Notes: generated from the sequence alone by a model not told the origin. A DNA stretch of 64,000 bases from Caballeronia glebae (GCF_001545035.1 NZ_FCOJ02000004.1:62001-126000); one strand, 5' to 3'. Counted from the first letter of the stretch, positions 39,551 through 49,457 are shown. Program-made: numbers and translations.

Positions 39551-41014
39551 TTGGACATCCACATCACCCTGCACGGCCGCCGCGACCTGACCGGCCAGAT
39601 CTACGGCCAGCTACGCGCGGGCATCATCGAAGGGCGGCTTGCTGCGAACGCGCGTCTGCCGTCCACGCGCGATCTCGCCGCGCAACTCGGCGTGTCGCGC
39701 AAGACCACGCTCGATGTCTTCGAGCGCCTCATCGCGGAAGGCTTTCTGCGCACGCGCGCCGGCGATGGCACGTTCGTCGCGGAAGGTCTCACGCGTCTGC
39801 CGTCCGCGCGGGCCGAACCGGTTTCGGCCCGCGCCCGTGCGACCGGCATCTGGCGCCAGATGCCCGAGCGCATGGCCATGCCGATGCCGCCCGCCCACGA
39901 AACGCTCGACTGCGACTTCAGGGGCGGCGTGACCGACAAATCGCTTTTTCCCTACGACGCGTGGCGACGCTGCCTGAATCAAGCGCTGCGCACACAGGCG
40001 CGCGCGGGCGGCGGCGTGGCGGGCTATCGCGATCCGGGCGGCGAGCAGGCGTTGCGGCTCGGCATCGCGCGTTATCTCGCGTTCAGCCGCGCGGTCGTGT
40101 GCAACTGGCAAGACGTGATCGTGACACAGGGCGCGCAGCAGGCGCTCGACCTGCTCGCGCGCGTGACGATCCAGCCGGGCGATGTGGTCGCGGTCGAGGA
40201 GCCGGGTTATCCGCCCGCGCGGGCGCTGTTCGCGGCGCTCGGCGCACGCATCGCGCATGTGCCGGTCGATGACGAGGGCATCGTCGTGACAAAGATTCCG
40301 CGCAACACGCGCCTCGTCTACGTGACGCCATCGCATCAGTTTCCGCTCGGCATGCCGATGAGCCTCGACCGGCGCGTCGAGTTGCTCGAATGGGCCGCGA
40401 AGCGCGGCGCGGTGATCGTCGAGGACGACTACGACGGCGAATTCCGCTTCGAAGGCCGACCGGTGGAATCGCTGAAAAGCCTGGATCGCGCGGGGCTCGT
40501 CGCGTATGTCGGCACATTCTCGAAGACGCTGTTTCCCGATTTGCGGATCGGCTACGTCGTGCCGCCCGCGACGCTCTCCGGGCCGCTCTGGAACGCGAAG
40601 CAGATCTGCGACTGGCACAGTTGCATGCTGACGCAATCGGCGCTGGGCGCGTTCATGCTCGACGGCGAATACGCGAAACATCTGCGCCGCATGCACAAGG
40701 CTTATGCGGAGCGCCGCGCGCTTTTGATCGAGCGTCTGCGCGGCGAGCTCGCGCCCTGGTTCGAGCCGCTGCCGGCGACGGCGGGCATCCATCTGGTCGC
40801 GCGGCTCACCGGCACGCTGCGAGAAGACGAGGTCGTCGCGGCGGCGCGCGTTTTATCGGTCGGGCTGTATGGAATCCGCGCGTTCTACGCGGGCGAGCCG
40901 GCCCAGCAGGGCGTGCTGCTCGGCTACGGCGGGACGAACGCCGCGTCGATCGAGCGCGGCACGACGCGCCTCGCCGCGCTCATGCCGACGCTCATGCCGA
41001 CGCTCTCCCGCTAG
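39551..41014 (+). CDS. MocR/PdxR-like GntR regulator with aminotransferase domain
   Basis: A 487-residue MocR-type regulator: GntR winged helix at about 10-75 ('NARLPSTRDLAAQLGVSRKT') and a PLP-dependent fold with 'VEEPGYPPARALF', 'DDYDGEFRFEGRP' and the PLP Lys in 'GTFSKTLFPDLRIGYVV' (about residue 320). The length and linker resemble PdxR, the activator of PLP synthesis genes, but no pdxS/pdxT genes are nearby. The start is a TTG. Convergent with the TAXI gene, 10 bases apart. Confidence 0.87.
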   Translation: MDIHITLHGRRDLTGQIYGQLRAGIIEGRLAANARLPSTRDLAAQLGVSRKTTLDVFERLIAEGFLRTRAGDGTFVAEGLTRLPSARAEPVSARARATGIWRQMPERMAMPMPPAHETLDCDFRGGVTDKSLFPYDAWRRCLNQALRTQARAGGGVAGYRDPGGEQALRLGIARYLAFSRAVVCNWQDVIVTQGAQQALDLLARVTIQPGDVVAVEEPGYPPARALFAALGARIAHVPVDDEGIVVTKIPRNTRLVYVTPSHQFPLGMPMSLDRRVELLEWAAKRGAVIVEDDYDGEFRFEGRPVESLKSLDRAGLVAYVGTFSKTLFPDLRIGYVVPPATLSGPLWNAKQICDWHSCMLTQSALGAFMLDGEYAKHLRRMHKAYAERRALLIERLRGELAPWFEPLPATAGIHLVARLTGTLREDEVVAAARVLSVGLYGIRAFYAGEPAQQGVLLGYGGTNAASIERGTTRLAALMPTLMPTLSR

Positions 41015-41024
41015 TTTCACGGCA

Positions 41025-42164
41025 TCACTGATCGCACAGCAGCAGCAGCTTTTCCTGCGCGGAGCAAGCCGCTTTCTTGGGCTTCTGCGCGGCCGCGTCC
41101 GAGTCACGCGTCGCGACCTTGCGCGCCGGATTCTGCGACTGCTCGGCCGCCGCCGTGCGCTGCGCGATGCACGCGCGCAGGTGCTTTTCCATCGGCGGAT
41201 AGTATTTCCAGCCTTTCGTGAGCGGCGGCAGTTCGAGATGCACCTGCTTCCACTTCGGATGGCCGTTCGCCTGCAGCGTGTCGAAGTTCGCGCACAGCGA
41301 ATCCGCGAACTTGGACAGCGCGCCGACCGTGCCGCGCAAACCGTAGTCGTAAGTCACGAGAAACGCCTTCACGGTGAGCGTCGGCGTGTCTTCCTGAATC
41401 CAGTTCGGATAGCTCGTCGTGCGGATCGTCGCCGGAAAGTAGGTCTGCTTCGCGCGCGCGGTTTCCTGCGCGCTCGAATCGAGGCGCAGCAGCTTGATCT
41501 GCTTCAGCAACTCCGGATTCATGTCCTGAAAGAGCTTCGCCGGCTGACCCGCGACGATCACCGCCACGTCGATCTTGCCGACGATCAGCCGCGCGAGCGA
41601 ATCCTCGTTGTTGAGATGCTGCTCGTTGGCGTCGGCGATCGGCTCGCCGAACATCAGCCGATACAGCGTCTCCGCCGATTGCGCGGTGCCGCTGCCGATC
41701 GGCCCCACGCTGATGTTCTTGCCCTTGATCTCGTGGATGTACTTCATCGGCGAATCGGCGCGCGTGACGAAGTAAATCTCCTCGTCATAGAGCGGCATGA
41801 TGAGGCGCAACGGCTTGATGATCTTGCCCGCGTCCGCGTTGCCCGAGGTCGCCATGTCCATGTACGCCTGATACACGTCCGACTGCACCAGCGCGAATTT
41901 CACGCCGGGCTCGTAGCGCATGCGCTGCACGTTCTCCGCCGAGCCCTTCGACGGCAACACTTCCAGCTCGATGCCCGCCGGCTCGGCCACGTACTTCGAC
42001 AAGTCCTGACCGATCTGGATATACGTGCCGCGTTCCTGGCCCGTCGTGATCTTGTAGGGAATCGGATCGGCGGCGAAGCTCGATTCCGCGCCGAGCAGCC
42101 CGGCGATGGCGAGAAGCGTCAGCGCGCCCCGTGCGGCGTTGCGCATGCATTTCGTGGTGAACAT
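41025..42164 (-). CDS. TAXI-family TRAP transporter solute-binding protein
   Basis: A 379-residue periplasmic binding protein. The signal peptide is about residues 1-31 (ending 'ESSFAADP'). The mature start 'PYKITTGQERGTYIQIGQDLSKYV' is the TAXI-type pattern (G.E.GTY..IG..L). Such proteins feed TRAP carriers, often with glutamate or other carboxylates. No TRAP membrane subunits are adjacent, so it is an orphan here. The C-terminal 40 residues are Lys/Ala-rich and end in '..CSAQEKLLLLCDQ', beyond the usual domain. Confidence 0.85.
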   Translation of the reverse strand: MFTTKCMRNAARGALTLLAIAGLLGAESSFAADPIPYKITTGQERGTYIQIGQDLSKYVAEPAGIELEVLPSKGSAENVQRMRYEPGVKFALVQSDVYQAYMDMATSGNADAGKIIKPLRLIMPLYDEEIYFVTRADSPMKYIHEIKGKNISVGPIGSGTAQSAETLYRLMFGEPIADANEQHLNNEDSLARLIVGKIDVAVIVAGQPAKLFQDMNPELLKQIKLLRLDSSAQETARAKQTYFPATIRTTSYPNWIQEDTPTLTVKAFLVTYDYGLRGTVGALSKFADSLCANFDTLQANGHPKWKQVHLELPPLTKGWKYYPPMEKHLRACIAQRTAAAEQSQNPARKVATRDSDAAAQKPKKAACSAQEKLLLLCDQ

Positions 42165-42357
42165 GATTGACCCTTAGTCGGAGTTGGACGGGTGCTTTTT
42201 GGAACTCGCGCGTCGCGCAAACCGTCCGCGTCGCGCGCAATCTGCTCATGACCGGTCACTCACATGCGGCCCAACGCGAAGGTGCGTGGCGCGTGCTTGC
42301 CGTGCGTCATCGTTGTCTCTGCGTGTTCTTGTACTTGCGTCGTTCGTGTGCGTTTTT

Positions 42358-44301
42358 TTAGCGCGGCGGCGGCTTGGAGGCCGAGTCGCCGCTCCAGCCG
42401 TATTGCTTGATGGCGCGTTCGAGTTCCTCGGACTTGTCGGTGTCGAGATGCGCGCCGGGCGGCATGGTGGCGAACTGGGGCGACGCACCGGCGCCGGTCG
42501 CGGCCTGCGTGCTGCGCGGGGCTGCGCTCGTCTGCGCGACGGGCTGGGCGACAGGTTGCTGCGTGACGGCTGCGGGCGGGCGGGGCACGGCTGCCTGCAT
42601 CGTTGCCGTCGATGGCGGTAGCGCGCTGCTCGGACTGCCGGATTGCGGCGGGTGCGGGACGGCCGTGCGCGTGGCGGGCGCGGACGGCTGCGGCGGATCT
42701 TCGCCGAGGTAGTACGCGCCGCGCGGACTGGCCGGACGCGCGGCCTGCTGCGGTTCGTCGCCGAGGTAATAGGGCGTGCGCGGGTTCGCGGCGCGCGTGT
42801 TGGCCGCGGAAGGCTGGGCGTCGTCGTCGCCGAGATAGTAGGGCGCGCGCGCTGTCTGCGCTGCGGGCGCCGGAGCCGCCTTCGCCGCCGCCGGCTGCGA
42901 CGGCGCGGGCGCGGCGGCTTGCGTCGTCGGTTGCGCGGTCGGTTGCGGAGCGGTCGCGGGCTTCGTCATCGTCGTGGCGACGGTGGGCTCGGCCGGCGGC
43001 ATGATCGTCGTCGCGGTGATCGCGGCGGTCGCCGCCTGGCCACGCGCAATCTTTTCCGCACGCGATCCGTAGGCGGCGTCGTCGTCGGCCTGACGCGCGG
43101 CGGCGGCGCTGCGTTGCGTCGCGTGCCGTTCCTGCGCGGGTTTCGGCGCGAACATATTCGGCTTCGCAACCTGTGCGGCCGCTGCAACGTTTGCCTGCGC
43201 GGGAAGTTGAGCGGGCACGGTCGCGCCGGGCTTCGGCTGCGCCGCAGCCGTGTTCGTCGCGTCCGGCGCGTTCGCTGCATCCGCGGCAGGCGCCGTGCCC
43301 GGCATCCGTTTGGCGAGCGCGGCGACCGCCGTCGGCGCGAGCCAGCCCGCGTGCGAGATCACGCGTTCGAGCATCGCTTGCGATTCGATGTTGCCGCCGT
43401 CGAGCGCGAGCGCCTCACCCGCGTTCTGCTGGACGCAAGCCCATGCGGAAGTCCGCTCGCACGCACGCGCGAGTTGCAGCGCGGCGTCGCGTTGCGATTC
43501 GCGTTTGACGAGTTCGTCCTTCAGGGATTCGTATTCCGCGCGCGCCTGTTGCTGCGCCGGAAGCATTTTGAGCCGCGCGCGGGCCGTGCCGAGATCGTGC
43601 TGATCCAGCGCGAAGCGCACGTCCTGCAGCGCATTGCCCGACGCGGCCGCGCGGGTGTCGGCCGGAGCGCGCCGCTCGGCGATGGCCGGCGCGGCGGACG
43701 TGCCCGGCGCATCGGTTGCGCCGCGCATGAGCGAACCGACCTTGGAATCGATCACGCCCGAGACGCTGTGATCCGCGGACGGCGGGCTCGACCCGCCGTC
43801 GGAATCGCCGAGCTGGTAATAGAACGTCGCGCCGAGCAGCAAGACGAGACCGCATGCACCCGCGATGACGGTCTTCTTCGTGTTCCAGCGCTCGGAGCCG
43901 GGCAGGGCGTCGGGATCGTTGCTGGAATCGGCAAAGGCGTTGCGCGCGGATTCCTCGGCGCGGCGGGCGCGATATTCCGCCGCTTTCTGCGCGATGCGCT
44001 CGCTCGCGCGCTCCGTCCAGCGCGAGCGCATGCCCGGCTCGACGCGCTCGTCGCCATCCGAGCCCATCGAGGCGGAAGAACCCGACGCGGACGCAGCCGC
44101 CGATGCGAGCGGCGCCGAAGCAGCCTCGTCGAAAACGTTCGTGCGCGACTTGCCCGGGGCTCGCTCGCGCGCCTGGCCGAATGCGGCGCTGCGGTCGGCG
44201 CCGCAATTGGGGCAACTGTCGGCGTTTTTGCGCATCGTGCTGCCGCACCGCTGGCAGACGACGGAGAACATGGATGCGGGAAACGTCAGACGCGTGGTCA
44301 T
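42358..44301 (-). CDS. Zinc-ribbon membrane protein with TPR-like and YYLG-repeat regions
   Basis: A 647-residue protein I cannot name. The N-terminal zinc ribbon has Cys16-x2-Cys19 and Cys30-x2-Cys33 (CQRCG...CPNCG). One membrane helix lies at about 140-163 ('VIAGACGLVLLLGATFYYQL'). A helical, TPR-like region follows ('AALQLARACERTSAWACVQQ', about 270-330), then about 270 residues rich in Ala, Pro, Thr and Gln. Within these, YYLGDD, YYLGDE and YYLGED occur at about 485, 509 and 528. Start ATG 44301 has GAGGGC upstream; an earlier in-frame ATG at 44355 lacks this. Possibly a cell-envelope or regulatory scaffold; function unknown. Confidence 0.72.
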   Translation of the reverse strand: MTTRLTFPASMFSVVCQRCGSTMRKNADSCPNCGADRSAAFGQARERAPGKSRTNVFDEAASAPLASAAASASGSSASMGSDGDERVEPGMRSRWTERASERIAQKAAEYRARRAEESARNAFADSSNDPDALPGSERWNTKKTVIAGACGLVLLLGATFYYQLGDSDGGSSPPSADHSVSGVIDSKVGSLMRGATDAPGTSAAPAIAERRAPADTRAAASGNALQDVRFALDQHDLGTARARLKMLPAQQQARAEYESLKDELVKRESQRDAALQLARACERTSAWACVQQNAGEALALDGGNIESQAMLERVISHAGWLAPTAVAALAKRMPGTAPAADAANAPDATNTAAAQPKPGATVPAQLPAQANVAAAAQVAKPNMFAPKPAQERHATQRSAAAARQADDDAAYGSRAEKIARGQAATAAITATTIMPPAEPTVATTMTKPATAPQPTAQPTTQAAAPAPSQPAAAKAAPAPAAQTARAPYYLGDDDAQPSAANTRAANPRTPYYLGDEPQQAARPASPRGAYYLGEDPPQPSAPATRTAVPHPPQSGSPSSALPPSTATMQAAVPRPPAAVTQQPVAQPVAQTSAAPRSTQAATGAGASPQFATMPPGAHLDTDKSEELERAIKQYGWSGDSASKPPPR

Positions 44302-45000
44302 GCTAAAGCCCTCGAAGGACGTGTGCGTGAGGTGCCAAACTTGCGTGGCCGCCAATGCGCGCCGAGTCGTCGCGCCTGTACGCGGGAACGAGGTCCCGCG
44401 GCAGCAATCCTTCGTATTCTCTTCCCGCGCGGCGTGCGCGCCAGCGGGAAACGACTATCCGACTATGGTTCAACCACTATCGGACGTCAATTGCCTTTCG
44501 CACCTATTCCGGGCCGATAACTTAAGCGATTACACCATTTGCGTCTCGCCCCGCCGCGTATGGCGCGTGGACCGAAGCGTCCGTCGCATGGCCCTGATGT
44601 CGATGTGAAAGCGTCGGATCGATGCACGTACCACGCCGATCGGCTCGCGCAGCGCGCCTCGCTTCTTCGCGCTTCTCTCGCTCACGATATTTCTGACATT
44701 TTGGGATCGCGCCGGCGGTTTTGAACCGCCAATCCTTAGCCGATAACCGACAAGGGAACGCGATCGCCGGATAACCCACTGATGCCAAAGCGATTCGCGG
44801 TTTGCATGGAGCGTTGTAGCGCGCCAACGCCGGGCGCGTGAAGGTGGATTGGCCGAAGCGCCGCCCGTTGCCCGGAAATTGATAAGGTTTCCGAATCATC
44901 GTTCGAAAACGATGCCTTTCGCTCTCCGGCGATGGCGCAAAAGCGAAAAGGCCGCGGCGCGAATGTCGCGCCGCGGCCTTGGCCAGCGTGGCGGGAAGCC
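44302..45000. other. Intergenic region with inverted repeats
   Basis: These 699 bases between two minus-strand genes hold no convincing gene. Three structured elements stand out. A perfect 7-bp hairpin CGCGGGA-ACGAGG-TCCCGCG lies at 44381-44400. A near-palindrome at 44458-44484 has arms beginning TCCGACTATGG and ending CCACTATCGGA around GGTTCAACC. The terminator of the aldehyde dehydrogenase gene is at 44948-44980. The first two lie upstream of the zinc-ribbon gene and could be part of its control region. Confidence 0.45.
44948..44980 (-). terminator. Terminator of the aldehyde dehydrogenase gene
   Basis: A perfect 15-bp inverted repeat, AAGGCCGCGGCGCGA (44948-44962) and its complement (44966-44980), with a 3-base loop. 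Read on the minus strand the stem is followed by TTCGCTTTT. It lies 21 bases after the stop of the aldehyde dehydrogenase gene. Confidence 0.85.
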
Positions 45001-46584
45001 TTACTCGGCGAGCTGCAGCTTACCGTCGATACGGCGATTCAGGCCGAGCGGATTGTCCGTCTTCAGCGCGTCGGGCAGGAGCGCGTCAGGCAGATCCTGA
45101 TAGCTCACCGGACGCAGGAAGCGGTTGATCGCGAGGCTGCCGACCGAGGTCGAGCGGCCATCCGCCGTGGACGGGAACGGGCCGCCGTGCACCATCGCGT
45201 GGCCGACTTCCACACCCGTGCCGAAGCCGTTCACCAGCAGGCGGCCGGTGCGGCGCTCAAGAGCGGGCAGCACGCGCTTCGCATCGGCGTAATCCGCTTC
45301 GTCGATATGCAGCGCCGAGGTCAACTGGCCTTCCAGCGATTCGATCAGCGCGAACAGCGTGGCGAGGTCCGGGCAGCGCACGACGAGCGACGATGCACCG
45401 AAGATCTCTTCCTGCAGCGCGTGGCTCTTGCGGAACGCGTCGGCCGTGGTGACGAACAGCGCCGACTGGCCCTGATTGTCGCCCTTCGCCTCGACGCCGC
45501 GCGCGGCGGTTGTCACGTCCGCGTGTTCGGCGGCGCGCACCACGGCGCCCTGATACGTCTTGCAGATGCCCGGCGTGAGCATGGTCTGCGCGGCGGTTTC
45601 CTGCAGCGCAGCCGATGCCGCTGCGATGAACTTGTCGAGATCCGGACCGTCGACGGCGAGCACCAGACCCGGATTCGTGCAGAACTGGCCCGCGCCGAGC
45701 ACGAGCGAACCCACGAATGCCTTCGCGATGCTTTCCGCGCGATTCTTGAGAGCGTTCGGGAACAGCAGAACCGGGTTGATGCTGCTCATTTCCGCGTAGA
45801 CCGGAATTGGCTCGGTGCGCGCCGCGGCGATCTTCATGAGCGCCGTGCCGCCGCCGCGCGAGCCGGTGAAGCCCGCCGCCTTGATGCGGTTGTCCGCCAC
45901 GAGACCTTGGCCGACGTCGCGCCCGCTGTCGAACAGGAGCGAGAACGTGCCTTCGGGCAGGCCGCAGTCCTTCACGGCCTTCTGCACCGCGCGGCCGACG
46001 AGTTCCGCCGTGCCCGGATGCGCCGAGTGCGCCTTGACGATGACCGGGCAGCCGGCGGCGAGCGCCGAGGCCGTGTCGCCGCCCGCCACCGAGAATGCGA
46101 GCGGGAAGTTGCTCGCGCCGAACACGGCGACCGGGCCGACGCCGATATGGCGCAGACGCAGATCGACGCGCGGCAGCGGCTTGCGCTCGGGCTGCGCCGG
46201 ATCGATACGCACGCCGAGGAAGTCGCCGTTGCGGACCACGTCGGCGAACATGCGCAACTGGCCGACCGTGCGGCCGCGCTCGCCTTCGATACGCCCGCGC
46301 GGCAAGCCGCTTTCGATCATGCAGCGCTCGATCAGGTCGTCGCCGATATCGAGAATGTTCTGCGCGATCGTTTCGAGAAACTTCGCGCGCGCTTCGGGCG
46401 CGGTCTCGCGGTAGACGTCGAACGCGGCCCACGCGAGGGCGCACGCGCGGTCGAGGTCGGCGAGCGTCGCGCCGCCGAAAGCCGGTTCGATGGCCGCGCC
46501 GGTCGACGCGTTGACGGCCTTGATCGAGCCGTTCGAGCCGAAGACCGATTCCTGACCGATGAGCAGGTTGCCAGTGAGTTGCAT
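45001..46584 (-). CDS. Alpha-ketoglutaric semialdehyde (2,5-dioxovalerate) dehydrogenase
   Basis: A 527-residue NAD(P)-dependent aldehyde dehydrogenase. The Rossmann segment '[21 protein letters not shown]', '[16 protein letters not shown]', the Glu in '[10 protein letters not shown]' and the catalytic Cys302 in '[10 protein letters not shown]' are visible. This [19 protein letters not shown] pattern is typical of KGSADH enzymes, which oxidise 2,5-dioxovalerate to 2-oxoglutarate in sugar-acid, pentose or hydroxyproline catabolism. No other genes of such a pathway are next to it. It is divergent from a LysR gene (158-base gap), its likely regulator. Confidence 0.9.
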   Translation of the reverse strand: MQLTGNLLIGQESVFGSNGSIKAVNASTGAAIEPAFGGATLADLDRACALAWAAFDVYRETAPEARAKFLETIAQNILDIGDDLIERCMIESGLPRGRIEGERGRTVGQLRMFADVVRNGDFLGVRIDPAQPERKPLPRVDLRLRHIGVGPVAVFGASNFPLAFSVAGGDTASALAAGCPVIVKAHSAHPGTAELVGRAVQKAVKDCGLPEGTFSLLFDSGRDVGQGLVADNRIKAAGFTGSRGGGTALMKIAAARTEPIPVYAEMSSINPVLLFPNALKNRAESIAKAFVGSLVLGAGQFCTNPGLVLAVDGPDLDKFIAAASAALQETAAQTMLTPGICKTYQGAVVRAAEHADVTTAARGVEAKGDNQGQSALFVTTADAFRKSHALQEEIFGASSLVVRCPDLATLFALIESLEGQLTSALHIDEADYADAKRVLPALERRTGRLLVNGFGTGVEVGHAMVHGGPFPSTADGRSTSVGSLAINRFLRPVSYQDLPDALLPDALKTDNPLGLNRRIDGKLQLAE

Positions 46585-46742
46585 GATGTCTCGTCCTTGC
46601 TTTAAGTGATTCGCGGCAGCCAGTTGTACGATGACTGCATCACGCCCGACTATACGGCCTCGCGCGTGCGCCTGTATAGTGAAACCTTTCCATCGCTTGA
46701 TCGCTTTTTGGAATCACCCCGCGCTTTCCCGCAGGCCGAAGC

Positions 46743-47678
46743 ATGAAGAATACGCTCGATGTATTGATGTCGCGGCTGCGTATGAAGCAGCTGCAATTGC
46801 TGATCGCGCTGGACGATCACAAGTCGCTGCACAAGGCATCGAGCGCGATGGCGATGACGCAATCCGCCGCGAGCAAGGCGCTCGCCGAACTCGAATCGAT
46901 GCTGGAAGCGCCGCTTTTCGAGCGCGCGAAAACCGGGCTGATCCCGAATCCGTTCGGCCGCTGCGTGGTGCGTTATGCACGCGTTCTGGCCGCCGATCTG
47001 AACGCGCTCTGCCAGGAAGTCGCGCAGATTCGCGCCGGCACGGGCGGGCGGCTGACCGTCGGCACGATCATGGGCGCGGTGCCGGGCGTCGTCGCGCCGA
47101 TCGTCAACGAAATGCACGCGAAACATCCGGATCTGGCCATCGAAATCGTCGAGGATACGAGCGCGCGCATGCTGCCGATGCTCGACGACGGCCGCGTCGA
47201 TCTCGTGATCGGCCGATCGAGCGTGTCGGATCAACCGTCGAAATATCACTATCAGCCGCTCGCGGACGAACCGCTTTGCATCGTCGTCGGTCGCGGTCAC
47301 GAGCGCACGGGCGAGCCGGAAGTGGGGTTCGCCGATCTCGCGCGTTACCGCTGGGTCACGTATCCGAGCTACATGCCGATGAGCGCGCTGCTCGAACGCG
47401 AACTCGATCTCGCCGGTCTGCGGATGCCCGCCAATCCGATTTCCACCGCCTCGCCGCTCATGACGGTGACGCTGCTGCAGGAAAGCGCCGAGCTCGTTTC
47501 GATTCTGCCGGCGAGCGTCGCGAAAGTGTTCGAGCGCCACGGCATGCTGCGGATTCTGCCGGTGCGCATGAAGTCGAAATCGCAGACATACGGCATCGTC
47601 ACGCGCAAGGGCGGCGAGCTTTCGCCCGCGGCGCGGCAGTTCGTGCAGATGTTGCGCGAACAGCGCCGCCCGCATTGA
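46743..47678 (+). CDS. LysR-family regulator, GbpR-like
   Basis: A 311-residue LysR regulator. The HTH begins at about residue 12 ('RMKQLQLLIALDDHKSLHKASSAMAMTQSAASKALAELE') and is followed by the effector domain with 'GTGGRLTVGTIMGAVPGVVAPIV'. This pattern resembles GbpR, which controls sugar-binding protein genes. Because it is divergent from the semialdehyde dehydrogenase gene, it likely responds to a sugar or sugar acid. Convergent with the methyltransferase gene, 3 bases apart. Confidence 0.9.
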   Translation: MKNTLDVLMSRLRMKQLQLLIALDDHKSLHKASSAMAMTQSAASKALAELESMLEAPLFERAKTGLIPNPFGRCVVRYARVLAADLNALCQEVAQIRAGTGGRLTVGTIMGAVPGVVAPIVNEMHAKHPDLAIEIVEDTSARMLPMLDDGRVDLVIGRSSVSDQPSKYHYQPLADEPLCIVVGRGHERTGEPEVGFADLARYRWVTYPSYMPMSALLERELDLAGLRMPANPISTASPLMTVTLLQESAELVSILPASVAKVFERHGMLRILPVRMKSKSQTYGIVTRKGGELSPAARQFVQMLREQRRPH

Positions 47679-47681
47679 GAT

Positions 47682-48461
47682 TCAGCGCGTCGCAACGATG
47701 AAAAGGCGCGGGAAGGGCAGCAGCAAGCTGCCGTCGTCGAAAACCGTATATGCGGTTTTCAGCCCGGCGCGATAGCGGTCGAGGAATGCGCTAGTCTCGG
47801 ACGCGTCGAGCTTCGCGAGAAACGGCCGCAGCGCCGAGCCCTTGAACCATTCGATGATCGCATCGACGCCGCCTTCCAGCGGATGATGGTACGTCGTGCG
47901 CCATACGTCGACGCGCGCGCACCGCGGCTTGAGCATCGCGTAGTACCAGTCCGCCCGATAACGCGCGGTGCGCTCCACGCCTTTTAGCTTGTCGCGCCAC
48001 GGACCATCGGCGGCGGCTTCGCGCATGAGCCGATGCGCGGGCTCGTCGAGATTATCGGGCATTTGCACCGCGAGTTGGCCGCCCTTCGAAAGCTTGCCGA
48101 CGAGCGAAGGAAACAGCGTCTCGTGGTCGGGCACCCACTGCAGCGCCGCGTTCGCGAGGATCAGATCGAACGGTCCTTCAGCCTGCCACGCCGAGATATC
48201 GGCGAGTCCGAATTCGACGTGCGCGAGGCGCTTTTTCGCTGCGTCGATCATGTCGCTGGAACTGTCTATGCCGATGACGCTCGCGTTCGGCGCGTGCGCG
48301 ATGAGCGTTTCGGTCGAATTGCCGGGGCCGCAGCCGAGATCGACCGCCGTGCGCGCGGTCTGCGCGCGCGTCGCGTTCAGCAGATCGCGGACCGGGCGCG
48401 TGCGCTCTTCCTCGAATATCGAATATTGGCGGGCTTGCCAGTCGGCCGATGATGTCGTCAT
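47682..48461 (-). CDS. tam: Trans-aconitate 2-methyltransferase-like SAM enzyme
   Basis: A 259-residue class I methyltransferase. The SAM-binding motif VDLGCGPGNSTE is at about 40-51, with 'GIDSSSDMI' (motif II), 'FDLILANAALQWVPDHETLFPSL' and 'GGQLAVQMPDNLDEP' characteristic of Tam. Tam methylates trans-aconitate, an inhibitor of the TCA cycle. The start at 48461 begins 'MTTSSADWQARQYSIFEEERTRP', typical of the family; the open frame extends far upstream into the next gene's antisense and is not used. Confidence 0.88.
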   Translation of the reverse strand: MTTSSADWQARQYSIFEEERTRPVRDLLNATRAQTARTAVDLGCGPGNSTETLIAHAPNASVIGIDSSSDMIDAAKKRLAHVEFGLADISAWQAEGPFDLILANAALQWVPDHETLFPSLVGKLSKGGQLAVQMPDNLDEPAHRLMREAAADGPWRDKLKGVERTARYRADWYYAMLKPRCARVDVWRTTYHHPLEGGVDAIIEWFKGSALRPFLAKLDASETSAFLDRYRAGLKTAYTVFDDGSLLLPFPRLFIVATR

Positions 48462-48563
48462 AGAGGCTCCAGTCGGTTGTTCGTCGTGAGGATAGCCGCG
48501 ATTCTGGACCCGCCCGCGCCCAGCGTAAAATGAATTTATGCGGCGGATTATTAGGTTTTTCTT

Positions 48564-49457
48564 ATGAAAATCGACACGCTGGGCGTGCAGGCGTTCGTCG
48601 CCATCGCGGATCAGGGCAGCTTTCGGGGCGCGGCGGAGCGCCTCAATATCACGCAGACCGCGATCACTCAGCGTTTGCGAAAGCTCGAAGATTTTCTCGG
48701 CGTGCCGCTGATCGAGCGCACCACGCGTTCGATGAATCTCACCGGAACCGGACTCTCTTTTTTGCCACAGGCGCGGCGGCTGCTCGCCGAACTGTCGGCC
48801 GCGCTGATCGAAATCCGCGAGACGGGCATGGCGCAGCGCGGCGATGTGTCGATCGCGTGCGTGCCGACCGTCGGCGTGCAATATCTGCCGCGCGTGTTGC
48901 AGGCGTATTCGAAGCGTTTTCCGCATAACCGCATCCGGATTCTCGATCACGCGTCGTCGGCGGTCGCGCAAGCCGTGCTGCATCGGGAAGTGGAATTCGG
49001 CATCAAGATCGCGGGAGAACATCATCCGGATCTGCATACCGAGCCGCTCATCGAGGATAGATACGTGCTCGTTTGCCATCGCGATCATCCGCTCGCGCGG
49101 CGCAAGCGCATTGCGTGGCGCGCGCTGTCGGACTTCCCGCTGATTCTCGCGGGCGACGTGAGCGGCAATCGCGCGTTGATCGATGCCGCGCTGGAAGGCA
49201 GCGGCATCGAACTGCATTCGTTCTATGAAGTGCAGCGCAGTTCGACGGCGCTCGGGCTCGTCGCGCAGCGCGTCGGGGCCGCGGTCGTGCCGGCGCTCGC
49301 GATTCAGAAAGACGCGTATCCGACGGTGCGCGCCGTCGAACTCGTCGAACCGGCGATCACGCGCTCGCTCGTGCTGGTGACGCGCAAGTCGGCGTCGCTG
49401 TCGCCGGCGGCTCAGGCGCTCTACGCGATGCTCGCAAATTCGCGCGACGGTTTTTGA
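48564..49457 (+). CDS. LysR-family transcriptional regulator
   Basis: A 297-residue LysR regulator with HTH at about 5-60 ('GVQAFVAIADQGSFRGAAERLNITQTAITQRLRKLE') and a standard effector domain ('VSIACVPTVGVQYLPRVLQAY'). It is divergent from the tam-like gene, with about 100 bases between the starts, so it may control it and itself. No effector can be inferred. Confidence 0.9.
   Translation: MKIDTLGVQAFVAIADQGSFRGAAERLNITQTAITQRLRKLEDFLGVPLIERTTRSMNLTGTGLSFLPQARRLLAELSAALIEIRETGMAQRGDVSIACVPTVGVQYLPRVLQAYSKRFPHNRIRILDHASSAVAQAVLHREVEFGIKIAGEHHPDLHTEPLIEDRYVLVCHRDHPLARRKRIAWRALSDFPLILAGDVSGNRALIDAALEGSGIELHSFYEVQRSSTALGLVAQRVGAAVVPALAIQKDAYPTVRAVELVEPAITRSLVLVTRKSASLSPAAQALYAMLANSRDGF

Noticed and set aside
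44522..44899. 125-codon minus-strand frame in the gap before the aldehyde dehydrogenase
   Set aside because: Composition is unlike a real protein, no motif or ribosome binding site, and it overlaps nothing conserved.
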